A stretch of 64,000 nt of DNA from Corynebacterium sp. (GCF_030532195.1 NZ_JAUNLP010000003.1:1-64000), one strand, 5' to 3'; positions 18,426-27,183 are shown, counted from the first letter of the stretch. The notes: generated from the letters alone by a model not told the origin. Program-made: numbers and translations.

Positions 18426-18737
18426 GTTCACTGCGTTCATCTCGAAGCAAGGCGATACCGCGGATGTGACGCCCGCCTCTCGATTTTTTGTAAGTTCTCG
18501 CTACGATTAAGGGCGTTACCATGGGATTGTCGAATAAAAGATGTGATGCCTTATTAAATGCCTTATTCAATAGGGCCCAATACAGCTAGCCTTGGAAATC
18601 GCTAGCCCAACTACAACTTTTCTTCAGTTACTTTTCCTTTTCTATTCCACAGCCCCACACGAGGTCACCGCAGGCAGTGACTCTTGCCGCGGTCTCGTGG
18701 ACGTCGTAAAGCACTAGAGAAAGAAGGACGAACTTAT

Positions 18738-20126
18738 ATGAATCGCCCGCTGCGCGTTGCCGTCATTGGTTCCGGCCCCGCCGGTGTCTACGCCTCGGAT
18801 GCGCTGATGAAATCCAGCACCGACGTGGAAGTCGATCTCTTTGAAAAGATGCCGGCGCCGTTCGGCCTGATTCGCTACGGTGTCGCCCCGGATCACCCGC
18901 GCATCAAGGGCATCATCCTGGCGCTGCACCGCGTCATGGAAAAGCCGCAGCTCCGCCTGTTTTCCAACGTGGAATTCGGTAAGGACATCACGCTGGAGGA
19001 ACTCAAGGAGCTTTACGACGCCGTCATCTTCGCCACCGGTGCCGTCGGTGACCGCGCGCTGCCGACTCCTGGTGCGGACCTGCCGGAGCACTACGGCGCT
19101 GGCGAATTCGTGGGCTTCTACGACGGCAATCCACTCTTCGAGCGCGAGTGGGACCTCTCCGCTGAGTCCGTAGCTGTCATTGGCGTCGGTAACGTGGCGC
19201 TGGATGTCTCCCGCATCCTGGCCAAGACCGGCGAGGAGCTGCATGTCACCGAGATTCCAGACAATGTCTACGAGGTGCTGAAGAATAACAAGGCCAAGGA
19301 AGTTCACGTCTTCGGACGCCGCGGACCAGCACAGGCGAAGTTCACGCCGTTGGAGCTGAAGGAGCTGGACTACTCGCCAAATGTGGAGGTCGTGGTCGAC
19401 CCGCGCGATATTGACTACGATTCCGCCTCGGAGACCTTGCGCCGCGAGTCCAAGATTACCGACCAGGTGTGCACCATCTTGGAAAACTACGCCATTCGCG
19501 AGCCGAAGAACGCCCCACACAAGCTCTACATCCACTTCTTTGAGTCGCCGGTGGAGATTCTGAGCGAGGAGGGCGCGGACGGCCAGCAGCATGTCGCCGG
19601 CCTGCGCACGCAGCGGATGGAATACGACGGTGCTGGCGGCATGCGCCCGACCGGTGAGACCACCGACTGGAAGGTCGGCGCGGTCTACTCCGCCGTCGGT
19701 TACCGTTCCGACGCTCTGCCGGGCATCCCGTTTGATGGCATTAAGAATGTCATTTCCAACGTTGGCGGTCGCGTCATTGATTCCGAGTACACCGAGGATG
19801 AAAATGCCGAGGCCATCACGGGTCTCTACACCACCGGCTGGGTTCGCCGTGGCCCTGTCGGCCTGATTGGTAACACCAAGGGCGATGCTAACGAGGCTGT
19901 GGCCAACCTGCTCGCCGACGCAGCCGAGGGCAAGAAGTTCAATCCTTCCAAGCCAGAACTCACCGCAGTCAACGAGCTGCTGGAGGAAAAGGGCATTGAC
20001 TACCTGAACTGGGATAGCTGGCACAAGCTGGACGCCGCCGAACGCGCCGCCGGCGAAGCCGAGGACCGCGAGCGCAAGAAGTATGTCGAGTGGGAGGACA
20101 TGGTCACCCACTCCAAGGGGGAATAA
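18738..20126 (+). CDS. fprA: Ferredoxin/flavodoxin-NADP+ reductase FprA
   Basis: 462 residues from the ATG at 18738, preceded by AGAAGGA. It belongs to the FprA/adrenodoxin-reductase-like group: FAD-binding VIGSGPAGVYASD at the N-terminus, LIRYGVAPDHP, NADP-binding VIGVGNVALDVSRIL near 150, HVFGRRGPAQAKF and the C-terminal TTGWVRRGPVGLIGNTKGDA. It passes electrons between NADPH and ferredoxin. It is closely related to fpr2 at 27248, and the two flank the cys cluster in the same orientation. In C. glutamicum fprA follows pta in the same way. Confidence 0.92.
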   Translation: MNRPLRVAVIGSGPAGVYASDALMKSSTDVEVDLFEKMPAPFGLIRYGVAPDHPRIKGIILALHRVMEKPQLRLFSNVEFGKDITLEELKELYDAVIFATGAVGDRALPTPGADLPEHYGAGEFVGFYDGNPLFEREWDLSAESVAVIGVGNVALDVSRILAKTGEELHVTEIPDNVYEVLKNNKAKEVHVFGRRGPAQAKFTPLELKELDYSPNVEVVVDPRDIDYDSASETLRRESKITDQVCTILENYAIREPKNAPHKLYIHFFESPVEILSEEGADGQQHVAGLRTQRMEYDGAGGMRPTGETTDWKVGAVYSAVGYRSDALPGIPFDGIKNVISNVGGRVIDSEYTEDENAEAITGLYTTGWVRRGPVGLIGNTKGDANEAVANLLADAAEGKKFNPSKPELTAVNELLEEKGIDYLNWDSWHKLDAAERAAGEAEDRERKKYVEWEDMVTHSKGE

Positions 20127-20144
20127 TCGGCTCCGATAGCTGGT

Positions 20145-20912
20145 TTAAGCCACTGCTGCCGGCACACTCGCGTACGCCGCACGGGAGTCCCAGCGACAGC
20201 ACACAATTGGCGCCAACAAATCGCTGAGCGGCTCGCCATAGGCGACCTGCTCGGCAGCGGAACCCGCGTCAGTCACGCGATCCCACAGCAGGCCCGGCGC
20301 GGTAAACAGCGGCACAACCACGAGTCCACGGCCGCGCTGCCGCGCCTGCTGATGCGCCGCAGCCACGGCTGCAGCCCCCTTGACCTCCTCCGGACCGACC
20401 ACAAAGGCCGCACTCACATGCCCCGGCAACATGCCGTCCAAGCTCGCGGCAAAAGAGTGCACGGCCGCGTTGGCCGCAACATCCGAGGACCCCACCGCCA
20501 TCACCAGGGCATCAAACGTCCCGGCGAAGGCCGCATCCTCAGCGGCGCCAATGATTCGCTTGACGACGGCGCGCTTGGTGCCGTCGCCAAGCCCTAAACC
20601 TCCGGCCACTGTGATGTCGATGCCATGACGATTGCAAGCTCGAACCTGGTCGGGCACATCAATGCGACTGTGATAGGCCCCGGTAAACAGCAGCGGCACA
20701 GCCACCGCGCGGGGCTCTCCAGCGGCGGCGAGGTCGGAGCACACTTGATCCAGCGAGGGCTCGTCGAGGTCCAGCCACGCCAGACGCACCTGCGATGGCG
20801 CGTGCAAACCAGCGGTGGGCAGTGAGCTTCGCACCTGGTCCACCAACGCCTGGAGGACGGGCTTGGTGCCTGGGTGACGAGACCCGTGCGCGAGCAGAAT
20901 TAGTGCGGTCAT
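20145..20912 (-). CDS. cysY: CysY, sirohydrochlorin ferrochelatase-like (CbiX) protein
   Basis: 255 residues from the ATG at 20912 (AGGA 8 bases before it). Two CbiX/SirB-type chelatase halves are visible: LILLAHGSRHPGTKPVL with the metal-binding His, then AVPLLFTGAYHSRIDVP, and a second half with VVVPLFTAPGLLWDRV. It likely inserts iron into sirohydrochlorin to make the siroheme needed by CysI. It is the last gene of cysIXHDNY and begins right after the cysN stop. Position and content match cysY of the C. glutamicum sulfate-assimilation operon. Confidence 0.85.
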   Translation of the reverse strand: MTALILLAHGSRHPGTKPVLQALVDQVRSSLPTAGLHAPSQVRLAWLDLDEPSLDQVCSDLAAAGEPRAVAVPLLFTGAYHSRIDVPDQVRACNRHGIDITVAGGLGLGDGTKRAVVKRIIGAAEDAAFAGTFDALVMAVGSSDVAANAAVHSFAASLDGMLPGHVSAAFVVGPEEVKGAAAVAAAHQQARQRGRGLVVVPLFTAPGLLWDRVTDAGSAAEQVAYGEPLSDLLAPIVCCRWDSRAAYASVPAAVA

Positions 20913-20922
20913 GTGCACGGTC

Positions 20923-22218
20923 CTACTGAGTGGCTCCGCGGACCAGGCCCGCAGTCAGGGTGTCGCCGGTGCCGGGCTCGATGAGCAAGAAGGCACCGAC
21001 GCGACCGCCGACTCGGTACGGATCAACAGGCAGCGGCTGTGCGACCTCGATGGTCACCTCCGCGACATCGTTGACGGCTAGCTGATCAGCAACACCGGTG
21101 GGTTCACCGGTTTCGATGTCAATCAGGGCATCGACAGAGGCGATACGCCCGCGAATCAGAGCAGCACCGTAGCGAACCTCGACCACACGACCGACGGCCA
21201 GTGGCTTGTCGGCCAGGTGCACCGCCACAGCGGAGAAGCGACGCGTATCCTCCGGGCGCGTGCCACTGATAAGGTCACCGCGCGCCAGGTCGAATTCCGC
21301 ATCCAGGCTAATGGCCACGGACTGACCGGCCACTGCCTCATCGACATCGTCCGCGGCGACGGTAATGCGGGTGACGGTCGCCGTGCGGCTGCCGTCAACC
21401 GATACCTCGTCACCGACGCGCACGCGACCAGTGGCAATACGGCCCGCGTAACCACGGTACTCCGTGGCGTGATCGCGGATGACGTAGTCAATGGGAAGTC
21501 GCAGGTCAGCTTCAGCATCGGCGGCGATATCCGCACCGATGTCCAGGTTTTCCAAAAGCTGCAGGACAGTCGGGCCCTCGTACCAGGCAGTGTTGTCGGA
21601 GGCTTCCACGATGTTGTCGCCGACCAGCGCGGATACCGGCACCACAAAGGTATTCTGCAGCCCCAGGCGGCTGGCCAGTGCCTGGACATCGTTTTCGATG
21701 GCTCGGAAGGCCTCTTCGCTGTAATCCAGCAGGTCAATCTTGTTGACTGCAAAAATCACGTGGCGCACGCCAAGTAGGGAGGCCACCGTTGCGTGACGCT
21801 TGGTCTGCGTCACGACGCCGTTGCGCGCGTCGATAAGCACAACGACGGCCTCAGCGGTGGACATACCCGTGACGGTGTTGCGCGTGTACTGCTCGTGACC
21901 TGGGCAGTCGGCGAGGATGAAGGAGCGGACATCCGTGGCGAAGTAGCGGTAGGCGACATCGATGGTGATGCCCTGCTCGCGCTCGGCGCGCAGTCCGTCG
22001 ACCAGCAGCGACAGGTCCGGGCTTTCCTGACCGCGGGCCTGGGAGGAGGCGACGACGGCCTCGTACTGATCGGCCAGGATGTTCTTGGTGTCGTGCAGCA
22101 GGCGACCGACAAAGGTGGACTTGCCGTCATCGACGGAACCAGCGGTGCACAGGCGGAGAGTGCGGCGGGCACGGGTCGCGCGGTCAGCGGTGATCAGAGT
22201 GGATGTGGGCTGGCTCAT
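20923..22218 (-). CDS. cysN: Sulfate adenylyltransferase subunit 1 (GTPase)
   Basis: 431 residues. The GTPase motifs are intact: GSVDDGKSTFVGRLL (P-loop), DCPGHEQYTRN (DxxG) and NKIDLLDY (NKxD). Two EF-Tu-like beta-barrel domains follow. With CysD it makes adenylyl sulfate from sulfate and ATP, driven by GTP. There is no fused APS kinase (CysC) domain, which fits direct reduction of APS by the CysH in this operon. Its start codon shares one base with the cysD stop (TGATG). Confidence 0.95.
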   Translation of the reverse strand: MSQPTSTLITADRATRARRTLRLCTAGSVDDGKSTFVGRLLHDTKNILADQYEAVVASSQARGQESPDLSLLVDGLRAEREQGITIDVAYRYFATDVRSFILADCPGHEQYTRNTVTGMSTAEAVVVLIDARNGVVTQTKRHATVASLLGVRHVIFAVNKIDLLDYSEEAFRAIENDVQALASRLGLQNTFVVPVSALVGDNIVEASDNTAWYEGPTVLQLLENLDIGADIAADAEADLRLPIDYVIRDHATEYRGYAGRIATGRVRVGDEVSVDGSRTATVTRITVAADDVDEAVAGQSVAISLDAEFDLARGDLISGTRPEDTRRFSAVAVHLADKPLAVGRVVEVRYGAALIRGRIASVDALIDIETGEPTGVADQLAVNDVAEVTIEVAQPLPVDPYRVGGRVGAFLLIEPGTGDTLTAGLVRGATQ

Positions 22219-23144
22219 CAGAAGTACCCTTCCTTCTTGCGGTCCTCCATGGAGGATTCGGACAGTTTGTCATCTGCGCGGGTAGCGCCGCGCTCGGTGA
22301 GCTTGGATGTGCGAAGTTCCTCCATAACCTCCGCAATGGTGGTGGCGGTCGATTCGACAGCGCCGGTGCAGCTCATGTCGCCGACGGTGCGGTAGCGAAC
22401 GCTGCGAACCTCGAGGGTTTCATTCTCGCGCGGTCCTCCCCACTCGCCCGGCGCCAACCACATGCCACCTCTGTTGAACACTTCCCGTTGGTGCGCGAAG
22501 TAAATCGGCGGCAGCTCGATGCCGCGGGCGTCGATATAGGCCCAGACGTCGGCCTCCGTCCAGTTGGAGATTGGGAAGACGCGGACATTTTCGCCGGCTG
22601 CGTGGCGACCGTTGTAGAGGCCCCACAGCTCTGGGCGCTGACGGCGCGGATCCCAGCCGCCGAAGGAGTCACGGACGGAGAAGACGCGCTCCTTGGCGCG
22701 GGCCTTTTCCTCATCGCGGCGAGCACCGCCGAGGACGGCGTCGTAGCCGCGGTTGGCGATGGTCTCCACCAGCGGCACGGTCTGCAGCGGGTTGCGGGTG
22801 CCGTCGGCGCGCTCGGTGAGCACACCGCTGTCAATCCAGTCCTGCACCTTGGCGACATGCAGGTTAATGCCCGGCTCAGCTGCGACCTTGTCGCGGAAGG
22901 CGATAACTTCCGGGAAGTTGTGGCCGGTATCGACGTGCAGCAGCTCCAGTGGAAGGCCGGCCGGGGCGAATGCGCGCCTGGCCAGCTCCAGAACTACGAC
23001 GGAATCCTTACCACCGGAAAAGAGCAGTGCCGGGTGGTCGAACTGGCCGGCGGTCTGGCGAATAATGTCAATGGCTTCGGCCTCCAGCTCGGCCAGCCGC
23101 GGATCAAGTCGGTTTTTAACGGTCACGGTTGTTGGGCTAGTCAT
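22218..23144 (-). CDS. cysD: Sulfate adenylyltransferase subunit 2
   Basis: 308 residues with the PP-loop ATP-pyrophosphatase signature LLFSGGKDSVVVLELA at about 42-57, VDTGHNFPE, and the C-terminal ESTATTIAEVMEELR. It is the catalytic small subunit paired with CysN in the first step of sulfate assimilation. It lies 81 bases after cysH, the only sizeable gap in the cysI-to-cysY run, and that gap is largely made of short tandem repeats. Confidence 0.95.
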   Translation of the reverse strand: MTSPTTVTVKNRLDPRLAELEAEAIDIIRQTAGQFDHPALLFSGGKDSVVVLELARRAFAPAGLPLELLHVDTGHNFPEVIAFRDKVAAEPGINLHVAKVQDWIDSGVLTERADGTRNPLQTVPLVETIANRGYDAVLGGARRDEEKARAKERVFSVRDSFGGWDPRRQRPELWGLYNGRHAAGENVRVFPISNWTEADVWAYIDARGIELPPIYFAHQREVFNRGGMWLAPGEWGGPRENETLEVRSVRYRTVGDMSCTGAVESTATTIAEVMEELRTSKLTERGATRADDKLSESSMEDRKKEGYF

Positions 23145-23163
23145 GAAATTTCTTTCTGCGTAA

Positions 23164-23232
23164 TAGGGCGAAGTTTTAGGGCGAAATTTTGGTGAAAACT
23201 GTGCTAGAAGTGCGTTAGAGATGCGCTAGAGG
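23164..23232. repeat. Short tandem repeats in the cysH-cysD spacer
   Basis: TAGGGCGAAGTTT (23164-23176) and TAGGGCGAAATTT (23177-23189) are adjacent 13-bp copies with one difference. Close by are three approximate 11-bp units TGCTAGAAG, TGCGTTAGAGA and TGCGCTAGAGG (23202-23231) that reach into the cysH stop codon. Confidence 0.75.
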
Positions 23233-23990
23233 TGCAATCCGCACTCGGTCTTCTCACTGCCAGCCCAGCGGCCTGAGCGGGGATCGGCACCCACTGCCAC
23301 CCGTTCGGTGCAGGTAGCGCAACCGATTGACGGGTAGCCCTGCTGTGTCAGCGGATGCACGATCAGGTCATTGTCGGCGATGAAGTCCACAACGTCCTTG
23401 TCAGTCCAAGTAGCCAGCGGGTTGAGCTTGATGCGACCGGTCTTGTCGATTTCCAACACCGAAGTGTGAGCGCGAGTCGGCGCATCAACCCGTTTGAGGC
23501 CAGTCACCCACCCCTCGTACGGCCGCTTTGCCGCAGCCAGCGGCTCGACCTTGCGCAGTGCACAGCAGCGAGTCGGATCGGTCTTGTAGAGGTCAACGCC
23601 CTCTTCCGCATCCTGCTCGGCGCGGGTGCGCTTCGGCACAATCGACAGCAGACGGTTGTCGTAGCGCTTGGCGACCTGCTCCGCCACGTCCAGAGTTTCC
23701 GGGAAGTGGTACCCGGTGTCGAGGAAAATTAGGTCTGCATCCGGCGCGTGCCGCGATGCCAGTTCGGCCAGCACTGTGTCCTGCATGGACAGCGTCACGG
23801 CCAGCGGAGTCTGCAGGTGCTCGGCACCCCATTCCAGTACCTCGCCAGCTGTGGCGCTCTCCAGGCGTGTGCCCCATTCCAGCGCCAGCTCAATCAGGCG
23901 ACGGCCGGTCTCCGGGTTTGCCAAGACATCCTCGGTGGCCTCAGCATCCTGCGTATTAACTTCCTGCGGGGTCTTTAGTCCCGTGCTCAT
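23226..23990 (-). CDS. cysH: Adenylyl-sulfate reductase (CysH, iron-sulfur type)
   Basis: 254 residues. LIFLDTGYHFPET is the PAPS-reductase-fold core. Two cysteine pairs, RCCALRKVEPL and IGCATCTERV, are the ligands of a [4Fe-4S] cluster that marks enzymes using APS rather than PAPS. The C-terminal ECGLHL holds the catalytic Cys. It reduces APS to sulfite. Its start overlaps cysX by 4 bases. Confidence 0.94.
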   Translation of the reverse strand: MSTGLKTPQEVNTQDAEATEDVLANPETGRRLIELALEWGTRLESATAGEVLEWGAEHLQTPLAVTLSMQDTVLAELASRHAPDADLIFLDTGYHFPETLDVAEQVAKRYDNRLLSIVPKRTRAEQDAEEGVDLYKTDPTRCCALRKVEPLAAAKRPYEGWVTGLKRVDAPTRAHTSVLEIDKTGRIKLNPLATWTDKDVVDFIADNDLIVHPLTQQGYPSIGCATCTERVAVGADPRSGRWAGSEKTECGLHL

Positions 23991-24193
23991 GACGCCACCT
24001 TCCTATCAATATGGCCATGTAATTTCACTGTGAATACTCGGCAACATTCGCGGCACTGCCAGGCGTAATCGGTCTCCGTGTCGGGCCACAAATCGTCACC
24101 GCCGCAGTATGGGCAGTGCATGACCGCGCCTCGGTTGGGATTCGGGTGTGCACTGCGGCCTCCGATTCCCAGGCGTGCTGGTGACTCACTCAC
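23987..24193 (-). CDS. cysX: CysX, small four-cysteine redox/zinc-ribbon protein
   Basis: 68 residues with CPYC at 27-30 and CRECC at 47-51. It overlaps cysI upstream and cysH downstream by 4 bases each, so all three are translationally coupled. In C. glutamicum CysX is described as a ferredoxin-like partner that carries electrons from Fpr2 to CysI. The spacing of the two CxxC pairs here is that of a zinc ribbon or rubredoxin and not of a classical 2Fe-2S or 4Fe-4S ferredoxin. An internal Met at 25 would give a 44-residue form. Confidence 0.8.
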   Translation of the reverse strand: MSESPARLGIGGRSAHPNPNRGAVMHCPYCGGDDLWPDTETDYAWQCRECCRVFTVKLHGHIDRKVAS

Positions 24194-25896
24194 TTCAAAT
24201 CCTCCTCATCAGCACGGACAATCCATTCGCGGAACTGTTCGCCCTCATGGCGCTGCGCCTTGAAGTGCGTGACGACGCGCTCAATGTAGTCACCCAACTC
24301 ATCCGAGGTGACCTTGTGGCCACGTACCTTTCGACCAAAGTTGGCATCGAGCCCCAACGCGCCACCAAGGTGAACCTGGAAGCCCTCGACTCGGTTGCCG
24401 TTTGCATCGGTGACAATCTGACCCTTGAGTCCGATATCGGCAATCTGTGTGCGGGCACACGCATTTGGGCAGCCGTTCAGCGCGATGGTGATGGGCACTT
24501 CAAGGTCTCCGAGGCGATTTTCCAAATCGGATACCAAATCGATTGCGCGCTGGCGCGTAGTCACCAGGGCGAGCTTGCAGAATTCAAGACCGGTGCAGGC
24601 AAGAATTCCCCGTCGGAAAGCGGATGGATTAGCGGACAGGCCGATTTCATCGAGCTCGGCGAGGAGGGAATCGACCTGATCATCGGCGACGTCGAGGAGG
24701 ATGAGCTCCTTCATGACGGTGGTGCGGATGCGGGATACCCCGTGGCGCTCGGCGATGTCGGCGAGCCTCACCAGGTCAGAACCCGGAACGCGGCCGACGG
24801 CAGGCTTGACGCCGACGTAGTTCAGGCCGTCGGCCTGCTTGTGTACGCCGATATGGTCGCGGTCGCCCTCGAAAGGCTCAGGCGCGGGGCCGTCGATAAG
24901 CTTGCGGTGCAGGTAGTCGTCTTCGAGGACCTGACGGAACTTCTCCGGCCCCCACTCAGCGACCAGGAACTTCAGGCGCGCACGATTGCGCAAACGACGG
25001 TAGCCGTAGTCGCGGAAGATGCGGCAGACGCCGGCCCAGACCTCGGGGACCTCCTCTTCCGGAACCCAGGCGCCAAGACGCTGGGCAAGCATCGGGTTGG
25101 TGGAGAGTCCACCACCGACCCACAGGTCGAAGCCGGGGCCGTACTCCGGATGATTAACGCCAACGAAAGAGACATCCTGAATCTCGTGAGTGACGTCGAG
25201 GCGTGGCGAGCCAGAAATGGCGGACTTGAACTTGCGTGGCAGGTTGGAGAATTCGTCGCCGGAGAGGTACTCCTCCTTGATGCGACGGATGGCGTCTGTG
25301 CCGTCGATAATTTCATCGGCCGCGACACCTGCAACAGGGCTGCCGAGAATGACGCGCGGAACATCGCCGCAGCCAAAGTTGGTGTTCAGGCCGACCTTTT
25401 CCAGACGGTCCCAGATTTCCGGCATATCTTCGACGCGAATCCAGTGCAGCTGTACGTTCTGACGGTCGGAGAAGTCTGCGGTGTCGCGGGCGAAGTCGCG
25501 GGAAATCTCGCCGATGGTGCGGATGCCCTCGGTGGTGGTCTGGCCACCATCGAGGCGGACGCGGAGCATAAAGTACTTGTCCTGCAGTTCGGCGTTGGTT
25601 TTCACACCTGTGTGTTCACCACTCAAGCCCTGCTTGCGCTGGGTATAAAGACCAATCCACTTAAAACGCGGGGCTAGATCCTCGGCGGGGATGGAGTCGA
25701 ACCCCTGCTTGGAGTAGATGTCAATAACTCGCTGCTTGACAGCAAATCCGGCATCTTCACGCTTGATGCGCTCGTCGTCATTAAGCGGCTCGCGGCCATC
25801 AATCAGCCACTGCCCCTGCGGCTTCGGTGCACGCTTCTTACGACGGGTAGCGGATTTGGTGGCGGGACGCTCAGCGGTCTTCGTAGGAGAGCTCAT
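24190..25896 (-). CDS. cysI: Ferredoxin-dependent sulfite reductase
   Basis: A 568-residue nitrite/sulfite reductase of the ferredoxin-dependent class. It has two repeats of the ferredoxin-like plus catalytic domain. The siroheme/[4Fe-4S] ligands are in ILACTGLEFC and LNGCPNACARTQIAD. The N-terminal tail (about 1-45) is basic (SATRRKKRAPKPQG). It reduces sulfite to sulfide by six electrons. It begins the cysIXHDNY run and has two perfect McbR boxes upstream. Chromosomal pairing with cysH and McbR boxes favours sulfite over nitrite as substrate. Confidence 0.93.
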   Translation of the reverse strand: MSSPTKTAERPATKSATRRKKRAPKPQGQWLIDGREPLNDDERIKREDAGFAVKQRVIDIYSKQGFDSIPAEDLAPRFKWIGLYTQRKQGLSGEHTGVKTNAELQDKYFMLRVRLDGGQTTTEGIRTIGEISRDFARDTADFSDRQNVQLHWIRVEDMPEIWDRLEKVGLNTNFGCGDVPRVILGSPVAGVAADEIIDGTDAIRRIKEEYLSGDEFSNLPRKFKSAISGSPRLDVTHEIQDVSFVGVNHPEYGPGFDLWVGGGLSTNPMLAQRLGAWVPEEEVPEVWAGVCRIFRDYGYRRLRNRARLKFLVAEWGPEKFRQVLEDDYLHRKLIDGPAPEPFEGDRDHIGVHKQADGLNYVGVKPAVGRVPGSDLVRLADIAERHGVSRIRTTVMKELILLDVADDQVDSLLAELDEIGLSANPSAFRRGILACTGLEFCKLALVTTRQRAIDLVSDLENRLGDLEVPITIALNGCPNACARTQIADIGLKGQIVTDANGNRVEGFQVHLGGALGLDANFGRKVRGHKVTSDELGDYIERVVTHFKAQRHEGEQFREWIVRADEEDLK

Positions 25897-25919
25897 GAGA
25901 ATCTACCGAGTCCTTTTCA

Positions 25920-25939
25920 TTGAGTTTCGTTGAGTTTCG
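25920..25939. repeat. Two 10-bp tandem repeats in the cysI leader
   Basis: TTGAGTTTCG occurs twice in direct succession (25920-25929 and 25930-25939), 24 bases before cysI, between the gene and its McbR boxes. Confidence 0.85.
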
Positions 25940-25972
25940 TTGTTCGCTAAAGAATTGATTTCTAACTTTTTA

Positions 25973-25988
25973 TAGACCACCCGGTCTA
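25973..25988. promoter_or_regulatory. McbR box A1 upstream of cysI
   Basis: TAGAC-CACCCG-GTCTA matches the McbR operator TAGAC-N6-GTCTA perfectly. McbR represses sulfur-amino-acid genes in corynebacteria in response to S-adenosylhomocysteine. Confidence 0.9.
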
Positions 25989-26008
25989 CCTTGGCGTGAA
26001 AGACACCT

Positions 26009-26024
26009 TAGACCGACCGGTCTA
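26009..26024. promoter_or_regulatory. McbR box A2 upstream of cysI
   Basis: TAGAC-CGACCG-GTCTA, a second perfect McbR operator, 36 bases from box A1. It lies between cysI and the end of cysZ. Confidence 0.9.
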
Positions 26025-26054
26025 CCTATTGCAACATGGGACATCTTTTTCCCC

Positions 26055-27077
26055 TTACTGAGAACTGACATCCCCCACATAGACACCGTTTTCCGCCACC
26101 TGCTTATCACCTGCACGATTCCCGCTTGCCGACGTCACGGAGACACGAGCCACACCGTCACCTGCAGCCCTCGAACCTTCTTCCCGACCAGGAACATCAG
26201 CCAGCACAACGCGCTTACGCAGACTCGGCAGCGTGTCATGCGAACGAGCCCACAGCACCAGCGACACAACAGCGACAGCCCATACGAGCAGCACCACTGC
26301 CAGCACTCCCCCAGAGACAGCACCCGAGAACAACGTGCGAATATTTAAGCCCACCAGCACACCGCCGATAACAATGCCGAGAAGTCGCGGATTAATGCGG
26401 CCAACCAGGAAGGCAGCCAATGGCGCTGCCAGCACACCACCGCAGAGCAGGCCAATTACAGGACCGGCATGCGCTGCGAATTCCTCCTGCAATTTCGGCA
26501 AAAAGCCCAGCACAGCGGCCAGTGAGACCAGAAACTCAGCAGCGGAGACGGTGCCGATAATCTTGCGCGGCTGATCGGCTTCAGCGCCCAGCAGCGTCGA
26601 GGTCGTAACTGGCCCCCAACCGCCACCGCCAGTGGAATCAAGCAGACCACCAAAGAGCCCCAAGGGCGCCAACCTACGCGCCCCCCATGCCTTTTTCTTG
26701 CGCTTGGAATTTGCCAAGAAGGCGAATCGGATAATCACCCACAGCCCCAGGAACAGCAGAATCGTCGAGGTCACCGGGCGTGCTGCATCACCATCCAGGC
26801 CGGACAGGAAAGTCGCACCAACAAACGCCCCGACTGCACCAGGAAGCCCCAAACTGAGCGCGCGCCGCCAGTCCACATTGCCAAACCGCCAGTGCGAAAT
26901 ACCGGAGGCAAGTGTCGTTCCCACTTCCGCTACATGCACCACCGCAGAGGCGGTTGCCGCACTACTACCAGCGAAAATAAAGAGCGTCGTAGCAGTGACA
27001 CCGAAGGCCATACCCAACGTGCCGTCGACCAATTGCGCGCCGAGTCCAATCAGCACAAAGACGATGAGTTTCTCCAT
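26055..27077 (-). CDS. cysZ: CysZ, TauE/SafE-type sulfate permease
   Basis: A 340-residue polytopic membrane protein of the TauE/SafE family with about eight helices, starting LIVFVLIGLGAQLVDGTLGMAFG. The internal motif GLLDSTGGGGWGPVTTSTLL is the family hallmark. A 65-residue cytoplasmic tail follows the last helix. In C. glutamicum the cysZ homologue at the end of the cys operon is the likely sulfate importer. Here it lies upstream of cysI, between two pairs of McbR boxes and divergent from fpr2. Confidence 0.85.
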   Translation of the reverse strand: MEKLIVFVLIGLGAQLVDGTLGMAFGVTATTLFIFAGSSAATASAVVHVAEVGTTLASGISHWRFGNVDWRRALSLGLPGAVGAFVGATFLSGLDGDAARPVTSTILLFLGLWVIIRFAFLANSKRKKKAWGARRLAPLGLFGGLLDSTGGGGWGPVTTSTLLGAEADQPRKIIGTVSAAEFLVSLAAVLGFLPKLQEEFAAHAGPVIGLLCGGVLAAPLAAFLVGRINPRLLGIVIGGVLVGLNIRTLFSGAVSGGVLAVVLLVWAVAVVSLVLWARSHDTLPSLRKRVVLADVPGREEGSRAAGDGVARVSVTSASGNRAGDKQVAENGVYVGDVSSQ

Positions 27078-27148
27078 GATGAGCCTTCCCCCGCCAACGC
27101 AATAGCTATAAAGCGGTGATTTTTGCCGTATTTTGTGTTTGCATTTTA

Positions 27149-27164
27149 TAGACCAGGTTGTCTA
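27149..27164. promoter_or_regulatory. McbR box B1 between cysZ and fpr2
   Basis: TAGAC-CAGGTT-GTCTA, a perfect McbR operator in the divergent cysZ/fpr2 promoter region. Confidence 0.9.
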
Positions 27165-27183
27165 TATTCTGTTTCGGCAAGCA

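Larger units (their letters stand above)
18088..18737. promoter_or_regulatory. 650-bp divergent control region pta / fprA
   Basis: No gene is supported here. It contains an exact 18-bp tandem repeat next to pta, two one-mismatch GlxR-type sites (TGTGA-N6-TTACA at 18261-18276 and AGTGA-N6-TCACA at 18410-18425), an AT-rich middle and a T-rich stretch before fprA. In C. glutamicum the pta-ackA promoter is controlled by RamA, RamB and GlxR. Confidence 0.6.

Noticed and set aside
18714..20111. Long open frame (465 codons) on the minus strand opposite fprA
   Set aside because: It is the antisense shadow of a strongly conserved reductase in GC-rich DNA; its translation has no domain and odd composition.
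24148..25677. Long open frame (509 codons) on the plus strand opposite cysI
   Set aside because: CysI on the other strand has all siroheme and iron-sulfur motifs; the antisense frame has none.
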